Shown here piece by piece: positions 25,200 through 33,446 of a stretch of DNA of 64,000 bases; position 1 is the stretch's first letter; every line of letters begins with the position of its first letter. The DNA is from Pseudaminobacter soli (ex Li et al. 2025) (GTDB lineage: Bacteria; Pseudomonadota; Alphaproteobacteria; Rhizobiales; Rhizobiaceae). The DNA is taken from NCBI RefSeq assembly GCF_029892515.1, contig NZ_JARXVF010000001.1, positions 2,046,001 to 2,110,000 of the forward strand, given 5' to 3'. The notes under the pieces were generated by a model. The model did no database searches. It was given only the letters and a program-made list of their open reading frames with translations, and was not told where the DNA came from. The position numbers and the translations under genes were made by a program.

Positions 25200-26414
25200 A
25201 TGCGGACTGAACGTGTCACCCCTTCCCGTCTGCTGCTTCTCGCGGTCGTGGCGATGGTCGGCCTCAATTTGAGACCGTTTCTCGCCGCCATCGGCCCGCT
25301 TGCCGCGAGCATCAAAGAGGCGACCGGGCTCGACTACCAGAGCATGTCGCTCTTCACCATGGTGCCGATGCTGCTGATGGGGATCTGCGCCTTTGCCGGC
25401 CCGCTGTTGCAGCGCTTTGTCGGCGCGCGACGGGCCGTCATCGGGGCGCTCGTCGTCCTTGCGCTGGGCTGCGCCCTGCGACTGTTCACGTCGAACGGCG
25501 TCGCCTTGATCGGAACGGCCGCCCTGTGCGGGCTGGGCGTCGCCATCGTGCAGGCCGTCTTCCCGGGCATCATCAAGGAACATTTTCCAGGGCGCGTGGC
25601 GGTCGTCATGGGGCTCTATTCGTCGATGCTCATGGGCGGCGGGGCGCTCGGGGCGCAGCTCTCGCCCATCGTCGCCAACGCGGCCGGAAACTGGCATATG
25701 GGCCTTGCCTGGCTCGCGGTGCCGGCGATCCTCGCCGCCGTGCTCGCAGCATTTGCGCTGCCGCGGAACAGGTCTCAGCCGGCGGGAGCTTTGCCCCTAG
25801 CCGTGCTTCTCAGCCGGCCGCGCACCTGGCTACTGATGGCCTGCTTCGGCCTGGTCAATGGCGGCTATTCATCCGTCATCGCCTGGCTTGCGCCCTACTA
25901 TCAGACGCTCGGCTGGTCGACCTCCGCGAGCGGCAGCCTCCTGGCAACCATGGCCACCTGCCAGGCGATCGCGGCGCTGTCCATTCCCGTGCTTGCCGCG
26001 CGGTCGAAGGATCGCCGCCCCTGGATCTGGCTCACGCTCTCCATGCAGGTGGCCGGCTTCGCAAGCCTTGCGCTTTGGCCCGAGGCCGCGCCAGCCGTAT
26101 CGGCGGCCCTTGTCGGGGCAGGCCTGGGCGGCTGCTTTGCCCTATCCATGGTGGTGGCGCTCGACCATATCGAGGACGCTGCCAATGCCGGCGCGCTGTC
26201 GGCGCTGATGCAGGGCGGCGGCTTTCTCATTGCCGCCATTCCGCCCTGGATCGTTGCGGTTCTGCAGGGCCTGACCGGCAGCTTTGCTGCGGGATGGCTC
26301 ATGCATCTCGGCTGCGCCTTGCTGGTCGCGGTGCTGGCGCTGCGCTTTGCGCCGCATGGCTATGCGCGTGCCATGAACATACCGGCGGCTGGCCGCCAGC
26401 TTGCTTACGAATAG
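25200..26414 (+). CDS. MFS transporter, CynX/NimT-like
   Basis: A 404-residue, 12-helix permease. The start LLLLAVVAMVGLNLRPFLAAIGPLAASIKEATGLDYQSMSLFTMVPMLLMG is characteristic of the CynX/NimT (cyanate transporter, nitroimidazole exporter) branch of the major facilitator superfamily. It probably moves a small organic compound linked to the upstream deaminase, inwards or outwards. The ATG at 25200 is 5 nt after the deaminase stop; an earlier in-frame start overlaps that gene. The 3' end overlaps the bestrophin gene by 10 nt, tail to tail. Confidence 0.9.
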   Translation: MRTERVTPSRLLLLAVVAMVGLNLRPFLAAIGPLAASIKEATGLDYQSMSLFTMVPMLLMGICAFAGPLLQRFVGARRAVIGALVVLALGCALRLFTSNGVALIGTAALCGLGVAIVQAVFPGIIKEHFPGRVAVVMGLYSSMLMGGGALGAQLSPIVANAAGNWHMGLAWLAVPAILAAVLAAFALPRNRSQPAGALPLAVLLSRPRTWLLMACFGLVNGGYSSVIAWLAPYYQTLGWSTSASGSLLATMATCQAIAALSIPVLAARSKDRRPWIWLTLSMQVAGFASLALWPEAAPAVSAALVGAGLGGCFALSMVVALDHIEDAANAGALSALMQGGGFLIAAIPPWIVAVLQGLTGSFAAGWLMHLGCALLVAVLALRFAPHGYARAMNIPAAGRQLAYE

Positions 26415-27313
26415 TAAAAACGTTCCGGCGCGGTCATCTTCGGGGCGGCCTCGCCAAGCGCCTCGAAGACCGAAATCTCGCAGACGCGGCAGAGCGCGTC
26501 GAGCGCCAGGTCGTTGGCCTGCGTGCCGAACGGGTCTTCCAGCTCTTCCGACAGCGCGTCGAGGCCGAAGAAGGAATAGGCGATCAGCGCCGTGAACAGC
26601 GGCGTTGCCCAGCCGGCCGAGAATGCGAGGCCGAAGGGCAAGAGCAGGCAGAAGATATAGGCCGAGCGCTGCAGCAAAAGCGTATAGGCGAAGGGCAGCG
26701 GCGTGCCGGCGATGCGCTCGCAGCCTGCCTCCAACGCGGCAAGCGAGGCGAGCCGCTCGTCGAGGATGCGATAGTCCATCGCCTCGATCGCGCCCGAGGT
26801 TTTTAGCGCGCCGATACGCCGGCCCATGCGCCGCACCATGGTATCAGGCTTGTTGGTGACGCCGGCAAGCGCGTCGGCCTCGGCGCCGATGAAGGTTCTT
26901 GCCTCGGCCGTCGCGTCGACATTGCGCAGCTGGCCGCGCAGCAGATGGCAGAAGGCCAGCGCCTCCATCAGAAGCGGCCGGGCCTGGCCGCTATCGGCCG
27001 GCACCAGTGCCAGCGCCGCGCGCGACAGGTTGCGCATGTCATAGACCAGCTGCCCCCAAAGCTTGCGCGCCTCCCACCAGCGGTCATAGGCGGCGTTGTT
27101 GCGGAAGCCGAGATAGAGCGACAGCGTCACGCCCAGCAGGCCGAAGGGCGCCAGACCGTAATTGCCGAAATCGAGCCCTAGCGCCTTGACCACGCCGACC
27201 ACCACGCCGGCATAGATGCCGAAACCGATGATCTGCGGCATGATGCGCGGCACGATCGAGCCGCGCATGACGAAGAACAGTTTTAGGAGCCCCGGGCGCG
27301 GACGAACGATCAT
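26405..27313 (-). CDS. Bestrophin family membrane protein (UPF0187)
   Basis: A 302-residue bacterial bestrophin. Typical pattern: N-terminal VMRGSIVPRIMPQIIGFGIYAG helix, LGFRNNAAYDRWWEARKLWGQLVYDMRNL, a long helical middle, a second hydrophobic region (IFCLLLPFGLAFSAGWATPLFTALIAYSFFGLDALSEELEDPFG) and the conserved ending. Bacterial homologues form pentameric channels, often cation-selective. It is a single-gene unit convergent with the MFS gene. Confidence 0.9.
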   Translation of the reverse strand: MIVRPRPGLLKLFFVMRGSIVPRIMPQIIGFGIYAGVVVGVVKALGLDFGNYGLAPFGLLGVTLSLYLGFRNNAAYDRWWEARKLWGQLVYDMRNLSRAALALVPADSGQARPLLMEALAFCHLLRGQLRNVDATAEARTFIGAEADALAGVTNKPDTMVRRMGRRIGALKTSGAIEAMDYRILDERLASLAALEAGCERIAGTPLPFAYTLLLQRSAYIFCLLLPFGLAFSAGWATPLFTALIAYSFFGLDALSEELEDPFGTQANDLALDALCRVCEISVFEALGEAAPKMTAPERFYYS

Positions 27314-27645
27314 TTGTTTTGACTCCCCCTCTCACGGCCTCGGGCCTGCAATCGCATCATGGCGATCCTGACGTCGCGGAACAGCACGATCTGCGACGGC
27401 GCGCGTCGTCATGGGTCTTGTATTTCGCACTATGACGCAAGTGTGACATCGCGCTTAATCGAATGGTAAGTAGCCCTTCCTAGGATACCTTCGGACAGCC
27501 CGCGCAGGATCCGGCGCGGAGGCATGATGCCGCGCTTCTGGACCGGCCGCGCCCGGTATGCAAATCCATCCGATCTTCGACAGCGGCAGTTGTCCGGCGC
27601 ATCATTGCGACGGCGATCCTGCTCCTGTGCCAGGTCGGTTCGGAA
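27314..27645. other. Divergent region between bestrophin and the GGDEF-EAL gene
   Basis: 332 bases with no supported gene, presumably the two divergent promoters and a 5' leader. No clear promoter hexamers, palindromes longer than about 6 bp or small gene were recognised. Confidence 0.4.
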
Positions 27646-30168
27646 ATGACAGATCCTGGAGTTCCCATGCCGATGAGACCGCGGCTGCTACATGTCGACG
27701 ACCGCGCACCTGAAAGCGCCAGCCTCGTGCCCGAAGGCGATGGCAACGAACGGGACCCCTTCCGGATAGAAACCGAATTCGACGACGTCAGGCTCATCCT
27801 CCGCCGCTGGCAGTCGATGCGCCCCGCAGCCGGGGGCCTGCCTCAATACGAGGAAATCGCGCTCGGCAGCATCGGCCGCTTCGCCGACGAGCTGGCCGTG
27901 GTGCGACGCCTGGAGGGCGGCCAGCCCACCATTCTGCGCGCCGGGCCTCGCTTCGAGACGATCGTCGGCACGACCTGCATCGGCCGCACCACGACCTCCC
28001 TGCCCGCCGTGCATGCTATCGCCATAAGCGAGGCGCTGGAGGCCGGCAGCGAGGCCGCCAGCCCTGCCATGGTGCTGAGCCGGGCGCTGGTCGACGGCAT
28101 GGTCTCCACCGTCGAGACGGTGGCGCTGCCGCTCGCCTGCCGCTGGGCGGGCGACTACTTCCTGCTCTTCCTGCGGCCGCGCCGCAGCCAGCTCAACCTG
28201 GCGCGCCTGCTCATCAACGCCACGCATGAGGGCATCATCGCGCTCAGCGCCATCGAGCGAAACGGCGCCGTCCGCGATTTCTCAATCCTCAGCATCAACG
28301 ACGCTGCCGCCCAGCATCTGGGCTCGCGCGCCGAACAGCTGCAGTTCACGCTCCTGTCCGAGGCGCTGGCCCGGCCCGGCCTGTCGCTGGCGCATTTCCG
28401 CGAGGCCGCGCAGAGCCGGCGCACCACGACCTTCGAGCTCGAATACGGCATCGACGACCGGCGCGTGTCGCTGCAGGTGGGCGTCGCGGTCGCCGACGAC
28501 ATCCTGGCCGTCACGCTCACCGACATCGGCGAGCTGAAGGCGCGCGAGACGCTGTTCCGGTCGCTGTTCGACGAGAACCCGGTGCCGATGTATGTGCGCG
28601 ACGCCAGCGGCGAGAATTTCCTCAACGTCAACGAGGCTGCGCTGCGCCTCTACGGCTTCGACCGCGAGGCCTTCTTCGCCCGCGGCCTCGCTGGGCTGCG
28701 CATGGATGCGGAAGTCACGCGGCAGCCCTCGGGCGAAGCGAGCTGCCGCCATGTGGCGGCCGACGGCCGGGTGCTCGACGTCGTCGAATATACGCGCGAC
28801 ATCGTGGTCGACGACGCACCCGCCACGCTCTCGACCATCGTCGACGTGACCGAGCGCAAGCGCGCCGAGGAACATGTCACCTATCTCGCCCTGCACGACC
28901 CGCTGACGGGCGTCGCCAACCGCACCCTGTTCACGCGGGAGCTCGAGCGGGCGGCGGGCCAGGGCAATCCGTTCGCGGTGCTGCTCATAGACCTCGACGA
29001 CTTCAAGGTCGTCAACGACACGCTCGGCCACGCGGCTGGCGATGCGCTGCTGATCGAGGTCACCACGCGCCTGCAGAAAATCCTGCGCCGCTCCGATATC
29101 GTCGCTCGTCTCGGCGGCGACGAGTTTGCCGTGCTGCTGCCCGGCGCCGCGTCGCGTCCGGTGATCGACCGCCTCGCCTCGCGGCTGATCGGCGACATCG
29201 CCAAGATCCGCAACATCGACGGCGTCGAGGTTTCGGTCACGGCAAGCGTGGGCGCCGCACTGTCGCCCAATGATGCGTCCGGCACCGAAAACCTGCTCAA
29301 ATGCGCGGACCTCGCGCTCTATCGCGCCAAGAACAGCAGCAAGGGCCAGCTCCGCTTCTTCGAGCCCGAAATGGACAGCCAGGTGCGCGAACGGCGTGCC
29401 CTGGAAATGGAGCTGCGCGGCGCCGACATCGAAAAGGAGTTCGAGCTGCATTTCCAGCCGATCTTCGGCGTCCAGTCCGGCCAGTTGCGCGGCTTCGAGG
29501 CGCTGCTGCGCTGGAACAGCCCCAAGCGCGGCATGATTTCGCCCGCCGCCTTCATACCGCTTGCCGAGGAAACCGGCATGATCCACGAGCTCGGCCGCTG
29601 GGTGGTCGCGGAAGCCTGCCGGCAGGCGGCAAGCTGGCCGGAGCGGCTGGTCGTGGCCGTCAATGTCTCGCCGGTACAGTTCCGCCGCGGCGATCTGGTC
29701 GCCAATATCGGCGAGGCGCTGGCCCGCTCGCGGCTGACGCCGACGCGGCTGGAAATCGAGGTCACCGAATCGGTTCTGCTCGCCGACTCCGAGGCAAATC
29801 TCGCGATCCTGCGCCGCATCCGCGACCTCGGCGCGCGCATTGCGCTCGACGATTTCGGCACCGGCTATTCGAGCATGAGCTACCTGCGCCGCTTCCCATT
29901 CAGCCGGCTAAAGATCGACCGATCCTTCATCCGAGAGATCGGCGGCAGCCCCGAATCGCTCGCCATCGTTCGCGCCATCATCGGCCTCGGCACCAGCCTG
30001 GGCATCGACACGACGGCCGAAGGCGTCGAGACGATGGAGCAGCTCAATGCGCTGCGGCAGGAAAATTGCGGCGAGCTGCAGGGCTTTCTGTTCAGCCCTC
30101 CGGTCGCAAGCGCCAAGGTCAGCGACATCATCGATGCCTTTTTCGAGCCCCCGAGCCAGGTCGCCTGA
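27646..30168 (+). CDS. PAS-containing diguanylate cyclase/phosphodiesterase (GGDEF-EAL)
   Basis: An 840-residue cytoplasmic c-di-GMP enzyme with no membrane segment. Residues 25-165 resemble a PAS-type sensor (LPQYEEIALGSIGRFADELAVVRRLEGGQPTILRAG). Two further PAS-like modules span about 180-300 and 300-410. The GGDEF domain has GGDEF (490-494) and an intact I-site RRSD (481-484) for product inhibition. The EAL domain has EALLRW (E618-A619-L620), NVSPVQF and LDDFGTGYSS. Both catalytic motifs are intact, so both synthesis and breakdown of c-di-GMP are possible. It is a single gene, ended by a strong terminator. Confidence 0.95.
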   Translation: MTDPGVPMPMRPRLLHVDDRAPESASLVPEGDGNERDPFRIETEFDDVRLILRRWQSMRPAAGGLPQYEEIALGSIGRFADELAVVRRLEGGQPTILRAGPRFETIVGTTCIGRTTTSLPAVHAIAISEALEAGSEAASPAMVLSRALVDGMVSTVETVALPLACRWAGDYFLLFLRPRRSQLNLARLLINATHEGIIALSAIERNGAVRDFSILSINDAAAQHLGSRAEQLQFTLLSEALARPGLSLAHFREAAQSRRTTTFELEYGIDDRRVSLQVGVAVADDILAVTLTDIGELKARETLFRSLFDENPVPMYVRDASGENFLNVNEAALRLYGFDREAFFARGLAGLRMDAEVTRQPSGEASCRHVAADGRVLDVVEYTRDIVVDDAPATLSTIVDVTERKRAEEHVTYLALHDPLTGVANRTLFTRELERAAGQGNPFAVLLIDLDDFKVVNDTLGHAAGDALLIEVTTRLQKILRRSDIVARLGGDEFAVLLPGAASRPVIDRLASRLIGDIAKIRNIDGVEVSVTASVGAALSPNDASGTENLLKCADLALYRAKNSSKGQLRFFEPEMDSQVRERRALEMELRGADIEKEFELHFQPIFGVQSGQLRGFEALLRWNSPKRGMISPAAFIPLAEETGMIHELGRWVVAEACRQAASWPERLVVAVNVSPVQFRRGDLVANIGEALARSRLTPTRLEIEVTESVLLADSEANLAILRRIRDLGARIALDDFGTGYSSMSYLRRFPFSRLKIDRSFIREIGGSPESLAIVRAIIGLGTSLGIDTTAEGVETMEQLNALRQENCGELQGFLFSPPVASAKVSDIIDAFFEPPSQVA

Positions 30169-30203
30169 GTAGGGTGACCCAAAAAATCCTTGGAAACGAA
30201 AAT

Positions 30204-30236
30204 GGGCGGCGGAGCAAAAACTCCGCCGCCCTTTTT
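30204..30236 (+). terminator. Intrinsic terminator after the GGDEF-EAL gene
   Basis: GGGCGGCGGAG-CAAAAA-CTCCGCCGCCC followed by TTTTT. The 11-bp stem may also serve the convergent small exported gene, since the minus strand continues with ATTTTC. Confidence 0.92.
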
Positions 30237-30262
30237 GCCTGAGCTAGTCCTGGGAGGAGTTC

Positions 30263-30514
30263 TTAGCGGGCGTTGCCCATCGGCAGCACGACGCCATTGG
30301 CGCTGTCGCCATAGGTGTGGCGCGAGGAAACCGGCGCCGGCGCCTGCGTGCGCTGCTTTTCAGGGGCATTTGTCTTGACCGACGCAGTCGAGGAATAATC
30401 CAGCTGCGGAGCTGTGGCCGACTTCGGATGGTGCAGCGAGTTGTCAAAATCGCCGGCAAGGGCGCTTCCCGACAGGGCCAGAAGGGCAGCGAGGCCGATG
30501 AGGGTCTTTCTCAT
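30263..30514 (-). CDS. Small exported protein of unknown function
   Basis: An 83-residue protein with a signal peptide (MRKTLIGLAALLALSGSALAG, cut near residue 20). The mature part is a polar, Ser/Ala/Pro-rich 60 residues with no cysteine and a conserved-looking end (RHTYGDSANGVVLPMGNAR). It resembles small rhizobial exported proteins such as DUF680, though this is not certain. The second ATG (30514) is preferred over 30520 because the GGAG ribosome site is then 7 nt away rather than touching the start. Upstream lies a striking cluster of CGTACG palindromes (30530-30600). Confidence 0.7.
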   Translation of the reverse strand: MRKTLIGLAALLALSGSALAGDFDNSLHHPKSATAPQLDYSSTASVKTNAPEKQRTQAPAPVSSRHTYGDSANGVVLPMGNAR

Positions 30515-30529
30515 GATCATTCTCCATTC

Positions 30530-30600
30530 CGTACGTGTATATTACCACGTACATATACGAATATGATCGCGCTGGTGCAAGTAAAGTTCGTACGCGTACG
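30530..30600. promoter_or_regulatory. Cluster of CGTACG-type palindromes upstream of the small exported gene
   Basis: CGTACG (30530-30535), the inverted repeat GTACGTG-N8-CACGTAC (30531-30552), and the perfect 12-bp palindrome CGTACGCGTACG (30589-30600) lie within 71 bp, directly upstream of the exported protein gene. Repeated identical cores suggest cooperative binding by one regulator. The identity of that regulator is unknown. Confidence 0.5.
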
Positions 30601-30794
30601 GAAGCGTCGTTTCTCACGATTCGTTGAACGGGAAGGGCTTTGCGAGGAAGTGCGTCGGCTTACGCGCCGTGCCCGCCGACCGAAACGCAGGGCGGGCCGA
30701 AGCCTCGTGCGTGGCTTCTAAAACAAAGGCTTAGAGCGCGATGGTCGTTCGAGGAAAAGCCGTTTCGCCCTGGAGAACTACCTGAAAAAAAACT

Positions 30795-31466
30795 CTAGCG
30801 GCGCTCTTCTGGAGCCACCAGAGCCTCGACCTGTTGTTGCGCCCTCAGTCCGGCCAGCGTCACTTCCATCGCTGTCTTGAGAAATTTCCCGGGCTCGCCG
30901 AACGGGTAGAAGGGACGGGTGATCTGCAGGGAAATGGCGCCGTGACTGCAGCTCCACAAAAGGGTGGAGATGGCATGGGCATCGCCCTTGAAGATGCCGG
31001 CGTCGATGCAGGCCTGCACGCGCTTCAGCAGGACGCGCAGGGCCGGGTTCCTGCCCTCGAGTTCCTCGATCCCGGTCACGCTCCGCTCACAGAACTCCGC
31101 GGGGTCGCGGGTCATGAAGGTCATGAAGACGGTGCGGTATTCGTTGGGGTTCTCCAGCGCGAAGATGGCATATTCGTCCATGATCTTGCGCAGCGCAGCC
31201 AGCGGCTCGGCCGGCACATCCTGCTCCATGCGCCACGCCAGCGTCGCGAAGGCGTCTTCCGCCAGCGCCAGGAGAATGGCGTGCTTGTCGGCGAAATAGG
31301 AATAGACCGACATCGGCGCATAGCCGACCCGCTTGGCGAGATTGCGGATCGTCAGGCCCTCATAGCCCTCTTCCTTGATGAGCTCATGGGCCGCGCGAAG
31401 AAGTTCGGCGCGCAACTCGGCCTTGTGGCGCTCCCGGCGGCTTTGGGCGGTGGTGGGCTGTGTCAT
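30795..31466 (-). CDS. TetR/AcrR-family transcriptional regulator
   Basis: A 223-residue repressor-type protein. The N-terminal helix-turn-helix is RAELLRAAHELIKEEGYEGLTIRNLAKRVGYAPMSVYSYFADKHAILLAL (about residues 19-68). The C-terminal region has TLLWSCSHGAISLQITRPF, the tryptophan...histidine-glycine pattern of the WHG ligand domain. No divergently paired gene exists, since about 1 kb of non-coding repeats lies upstream, so its target is not apparent and may be itself. Confidence 0.9.
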   Translation of the reverse strand: MTQPTTAQSRRERHKAELRAELLRAAHELIKEEGYEGLTIRNLAKRVGYAPMSVYSYFADKHAILLALAEDAFATLAWRMEQDVPAEPLAALRKIMDEYAIFALENPNEYRTVFMTFMTRDPAEFCERSVTGIEELEGRNPALRVLLKRVQACIDAGIFKGDAHAISTLLWSCSHGAISLQITRPFYPFGEPGKFLKTAMEVTLAGLRAQQQVEALVAPEERR

Positions 31467-31601
31467 GGTCGCGGCATCCTATATGCCGTGCGATGAGCCA
31501 GCAAGAACGTGCCGGGTGCACCAGGCATTCGTCGACCGGCCGTCGACGGAGACAGTCCGGGCTCGCAATGCAGAGCCGAAGCAGGCCCCCGACCGCTCCA
31601 C

Positions 31602-31695
31602 CTTCGTCATCCTCGGTGTGTCGGCCCGCCCCACTTCGTCATCCTCGGGCCGGAGCACGAGCGCAGCGAAGTGCGCAGGACCCGAGGATCCATGC
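31602..31695. repeat. Palindromic repeat, ATCCTCGGG/CCCGAGGAT type, with truncated copy
   Basis: Arms ATCCTCGGG (31641-31649) and CCCGAGGAT (31681-31689) enclose a GC-rich centre with GCGCAGCGAAGTGCGC. The left arm CTTCGTCATCCTCGG also occurs as a direct copy at 31602-31616, 32 bp upstream, probably a truncated second element. Elements of this kind are common between genes in Mesorhizobium-like genomes. Confidence 0.65.
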
Positions 31696-32152
31696 CGGTT
31701 GACCAAAACTGCCGCCGCGACGCGGACAGCCGCACGCAAGCGCAACCCGTTGTGGATGAATTCACCACAATTTCGGCACTAACCAATTGGAATCATTCGC
31801 CCCGAGAGAAAACCGCAGCCCATTTTCTCCCCCACTTTCCCGCCTCCCGCATAATCCGTGGCATCGGCCTCAGCGGGAACACGGGTCATGAACCGGATGA
31901 GCGTGGAGGGCGACGATGTCCGGGCTGGTGGCGCTAACGGTGGCGCTGCTGGGTGATGAACCCCCAAGTCCGGGCCTTTGCGGCGGCTGGCGGCGCGAAT
32001 GTGGAGGCGACTGAGCGGGGCAAGCTCATCGAACGGGCGGTCGTGGAGACCGCAGATAAATTACTAGATGAGCGCGTTTCCCGACCGCCCGTCTTCCCAG
32101 GTTCTTTGAAATGGCCAGACGGTGAAAACCGGGCGTGGCACCGAATAGGTGC

Positions 32153-32195
32153 GTCCTTCGAGGCTCGCCCTGCGGGCGAGCACCTCAGGATGAGG
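32153..32195. repeat. Palindromic repeat, TCCTTCGAGGCTCGC...CACCTCAGGATGAGG type
   Basis: A hairpin GCTCGCC-CTGC-GGGCGAGC lies between TCCTTCGAG and CACCTCAGGATGAGG. This recalls a well-known family of palindromes in rhizobia. The next element (32246-32302) is a diverged copy in inverted orientation. Confidence 0.65.
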
Positions 32196-32245
32196 AAGGT
32201 TGGCGCGGCGATACGCTCAACTCAAGAGGTGGGCGCAGACAGAAG

Positions 32246-32302
32246 CCCTCATGGTGAGGTGCGCAGTGCAGCGAAGCGGAACGGAGCCTCGAACCACGAG
32301 GG
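32246..32302. repeat. Palindromic repeat, diverged copy of the GAGGTGCGC...GCCTCGA element
   Basis: Arms CCCTC (32246-32250) and GAGGG (32298-32302) enclose GTGAGGTGCGCAGTGCAGCG and GGAGCCTCGAACCACGAG. The order of the motifs is the reverse of the element at 32153-32195, so the two lie about 50 bp apart as an inverted pair. Confidence 0.6.
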
Positions 32303-32526
32303 CGGGATAAAACGCGCCGGCGCCCTACCCTCGTCTCATGAAGGAGGCAAACCGCCCTTTGGTCGATCGCAGCAGGTAAAAACCTGACTTGCCACATTAT
32401 GCCCTTGATCGTAGGGAATTTGGCCCCCACACACCGAATAGATGAACGTAAACTACATCTTAACCATGATAAGCCAAGCGTCCCGCTGGCGATTGGCGTT
32501 ATGATTTAGGTAACGAGGAGAAAAGC

Positions 32527-33345
32527 ATGGCACTTATTGCCAAAGGAAACATTTTTGCGGCCGCCGCTCTCGCCATGCTCGGTCTGACCGCCGGCAGCGC
32601 CTATGCGGCGCCACAGTGCGGCAACGATGCCAGCGGTTTCGCGAGGTGGGTGGAAAGCTACAAGGCGGAAGCCAAGGCGCGCGGCATCGACACCTCGCCG
32701 CTGGCCGGGGTCAAGTACGACACGGGCGTGATCCACATCGACCGCAACCAGCACGGCGCCTTCAAGGGCACTCTGGATGAGTTCATGGCGCGCCGCGCGC
32801 CTGCCTCCTACGTCAAGCGCGCCAAGTCGCTCTGGAAGGCCAATGCCGGCATGTTCTCCAAGATCGAGCAGCGCTATGGCGTGCAGCCCGAGGTCCTGCT
32901 GGCTATCTGGGGCATGGAAACCGGCTTCGGTGCCAATTCCGGCAACAAGAGCGTGTTCCAGCCGCTGGCGACGCTGGCCTATGACTGCCGCCGTTCGGCC
33001 TATTTCACCAACGAGCTCGACTCGGCACTCGAGATTGCCCAGAAGGGCTACATTTCGGCCAGCCAGATGAAGGGCGCCGGCTTCGGCGAACTCGGCCAGA
33101 CCCAGTTCCTGCCGTCCAAGTACCTGCAATATGCGGTCGACTTCGACGGCGACGGCCGCCGCGACCTGATCCACTCCACGGGTGACGTGCTCGCTTCGAC
33201 GGCGAACTTCCTCAAGGGCCACGGCTGGCAGGCCGGCGGCGGCTACGGCCCCGGCGAGCCCAACTACCGCATCTGGAACGAATGGAACCGCGCCACGATC
33301 TACCAGCAGGCGCTGTCGCGCTTCGCCACCCAGATCGCGCACTGA
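32527..33345 (+). CDS. Lytic murein transglycosylase (MltB-like)
   Basis: A 272-residue periplasmic peptidoglycan lyase that cleaves MurNAc-GlcNAc bonds to anhydromuropeptides. A signal peptide covers residues 1-27 (LAMLGLTAGSAYA). The catalytic glutamate is E131 in EVLLAIWGMETGFGANSG, and the later GAGFGELGQTQFLPSKYLQYAVDFDGDGRRDLIHSTGDVLASTANFL is a strong MltB signature. No lipobox is seen, so it is probably soluble. GAGGAG lies upstream of the start. TTAACCAT, a CtrA-like half site, lies 60 bp upstream. A palindrome and a terminator follow. Confidence 0.93.
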   Translation: MALIAKGNIFAAAALAMLGLTAGSAYAAPQCGNDASGFARWVESYKAEAKARGIDTSPLAGVKYDTGVIHIDRNQHGAFKGTLDEFMARRAPASYVKRAKSLWKANAGMFSKIEQRYGVQPEVLLAIWGMETGFGANSGNKSVFQPLATLAYDCRRSAYFTNELDSALEIAQKGYISASQMKGAGFGELGQTQFLPSKYLQYAVDFDGDGRRDLIHSTGDVLASTANFLKGHGWQAGGGYGPGEPNYRIWNEWNRATIYQQALSRFATQIAH

Positions 33346-33363
33346 TCGAACGATTTTTCCGCC

Positions 33364-33385
33364 ATGCATGCCCCCGGGCATGCAT
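33364..33385. repeat. 22-bp palindrome after the transglycosylase gene
   Basis: ATGCATGCCC-CC-GGGCATGCAT: two perfect 10-bp arms with a 2-bp spacer, 19 bp after the stop. It precedes a separate, clear terminator, so it may protect the mRNA 3' end or bind a protein. Confidence 0.6.
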
Positions 33386-33399
33386 TCGGTGGGCAACAA

Positions 33400-33426
33400 A
33401 AAACCCGGCGTTTCCGCCGGGTTTTT
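33400..33426. terminator. Bidirectional terminator between the transglycosylase gene and argG
   Basis: AAAACCCGGCG-TTTC-CGCCGGGTTTTT (core CCCGGCG/CGCCGGG). U-rich tails exist in both directions (TTTTTCTTT on plus, TTTTTTG on minus), so it can end both convergent genes. Confidence 0.88.
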
Positions 33427-33446
33427 CTTTGGGCCGCTTGTGAAAT

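Larger units (their letters stand above)
31467..32526. other. 1.06-kb gene-free, repeat-rich region
   Basis: No frame here has family resemblance, a good ribosome site and freedom from repeats. At least three palindromic repeat elements are present (31602-31695, 32153-32195, 32246-32302), plus a small TTGTGG/CCACAA hairpin (31750-31770). The right end should contain the transglycosylase promoter, including TTAACCAT at 32460-32467. A 144-codon frame (31953-32387) runs through two repeats and is not accepted. Confidence 0.6.

Noticed and set aside
31953-32387. A 144-codon frame in the repeat island
   Set aside because: More than half of it is made of palindromic repeats, it resembles no protein family, and neighbouring sequence shows no ribosome site.
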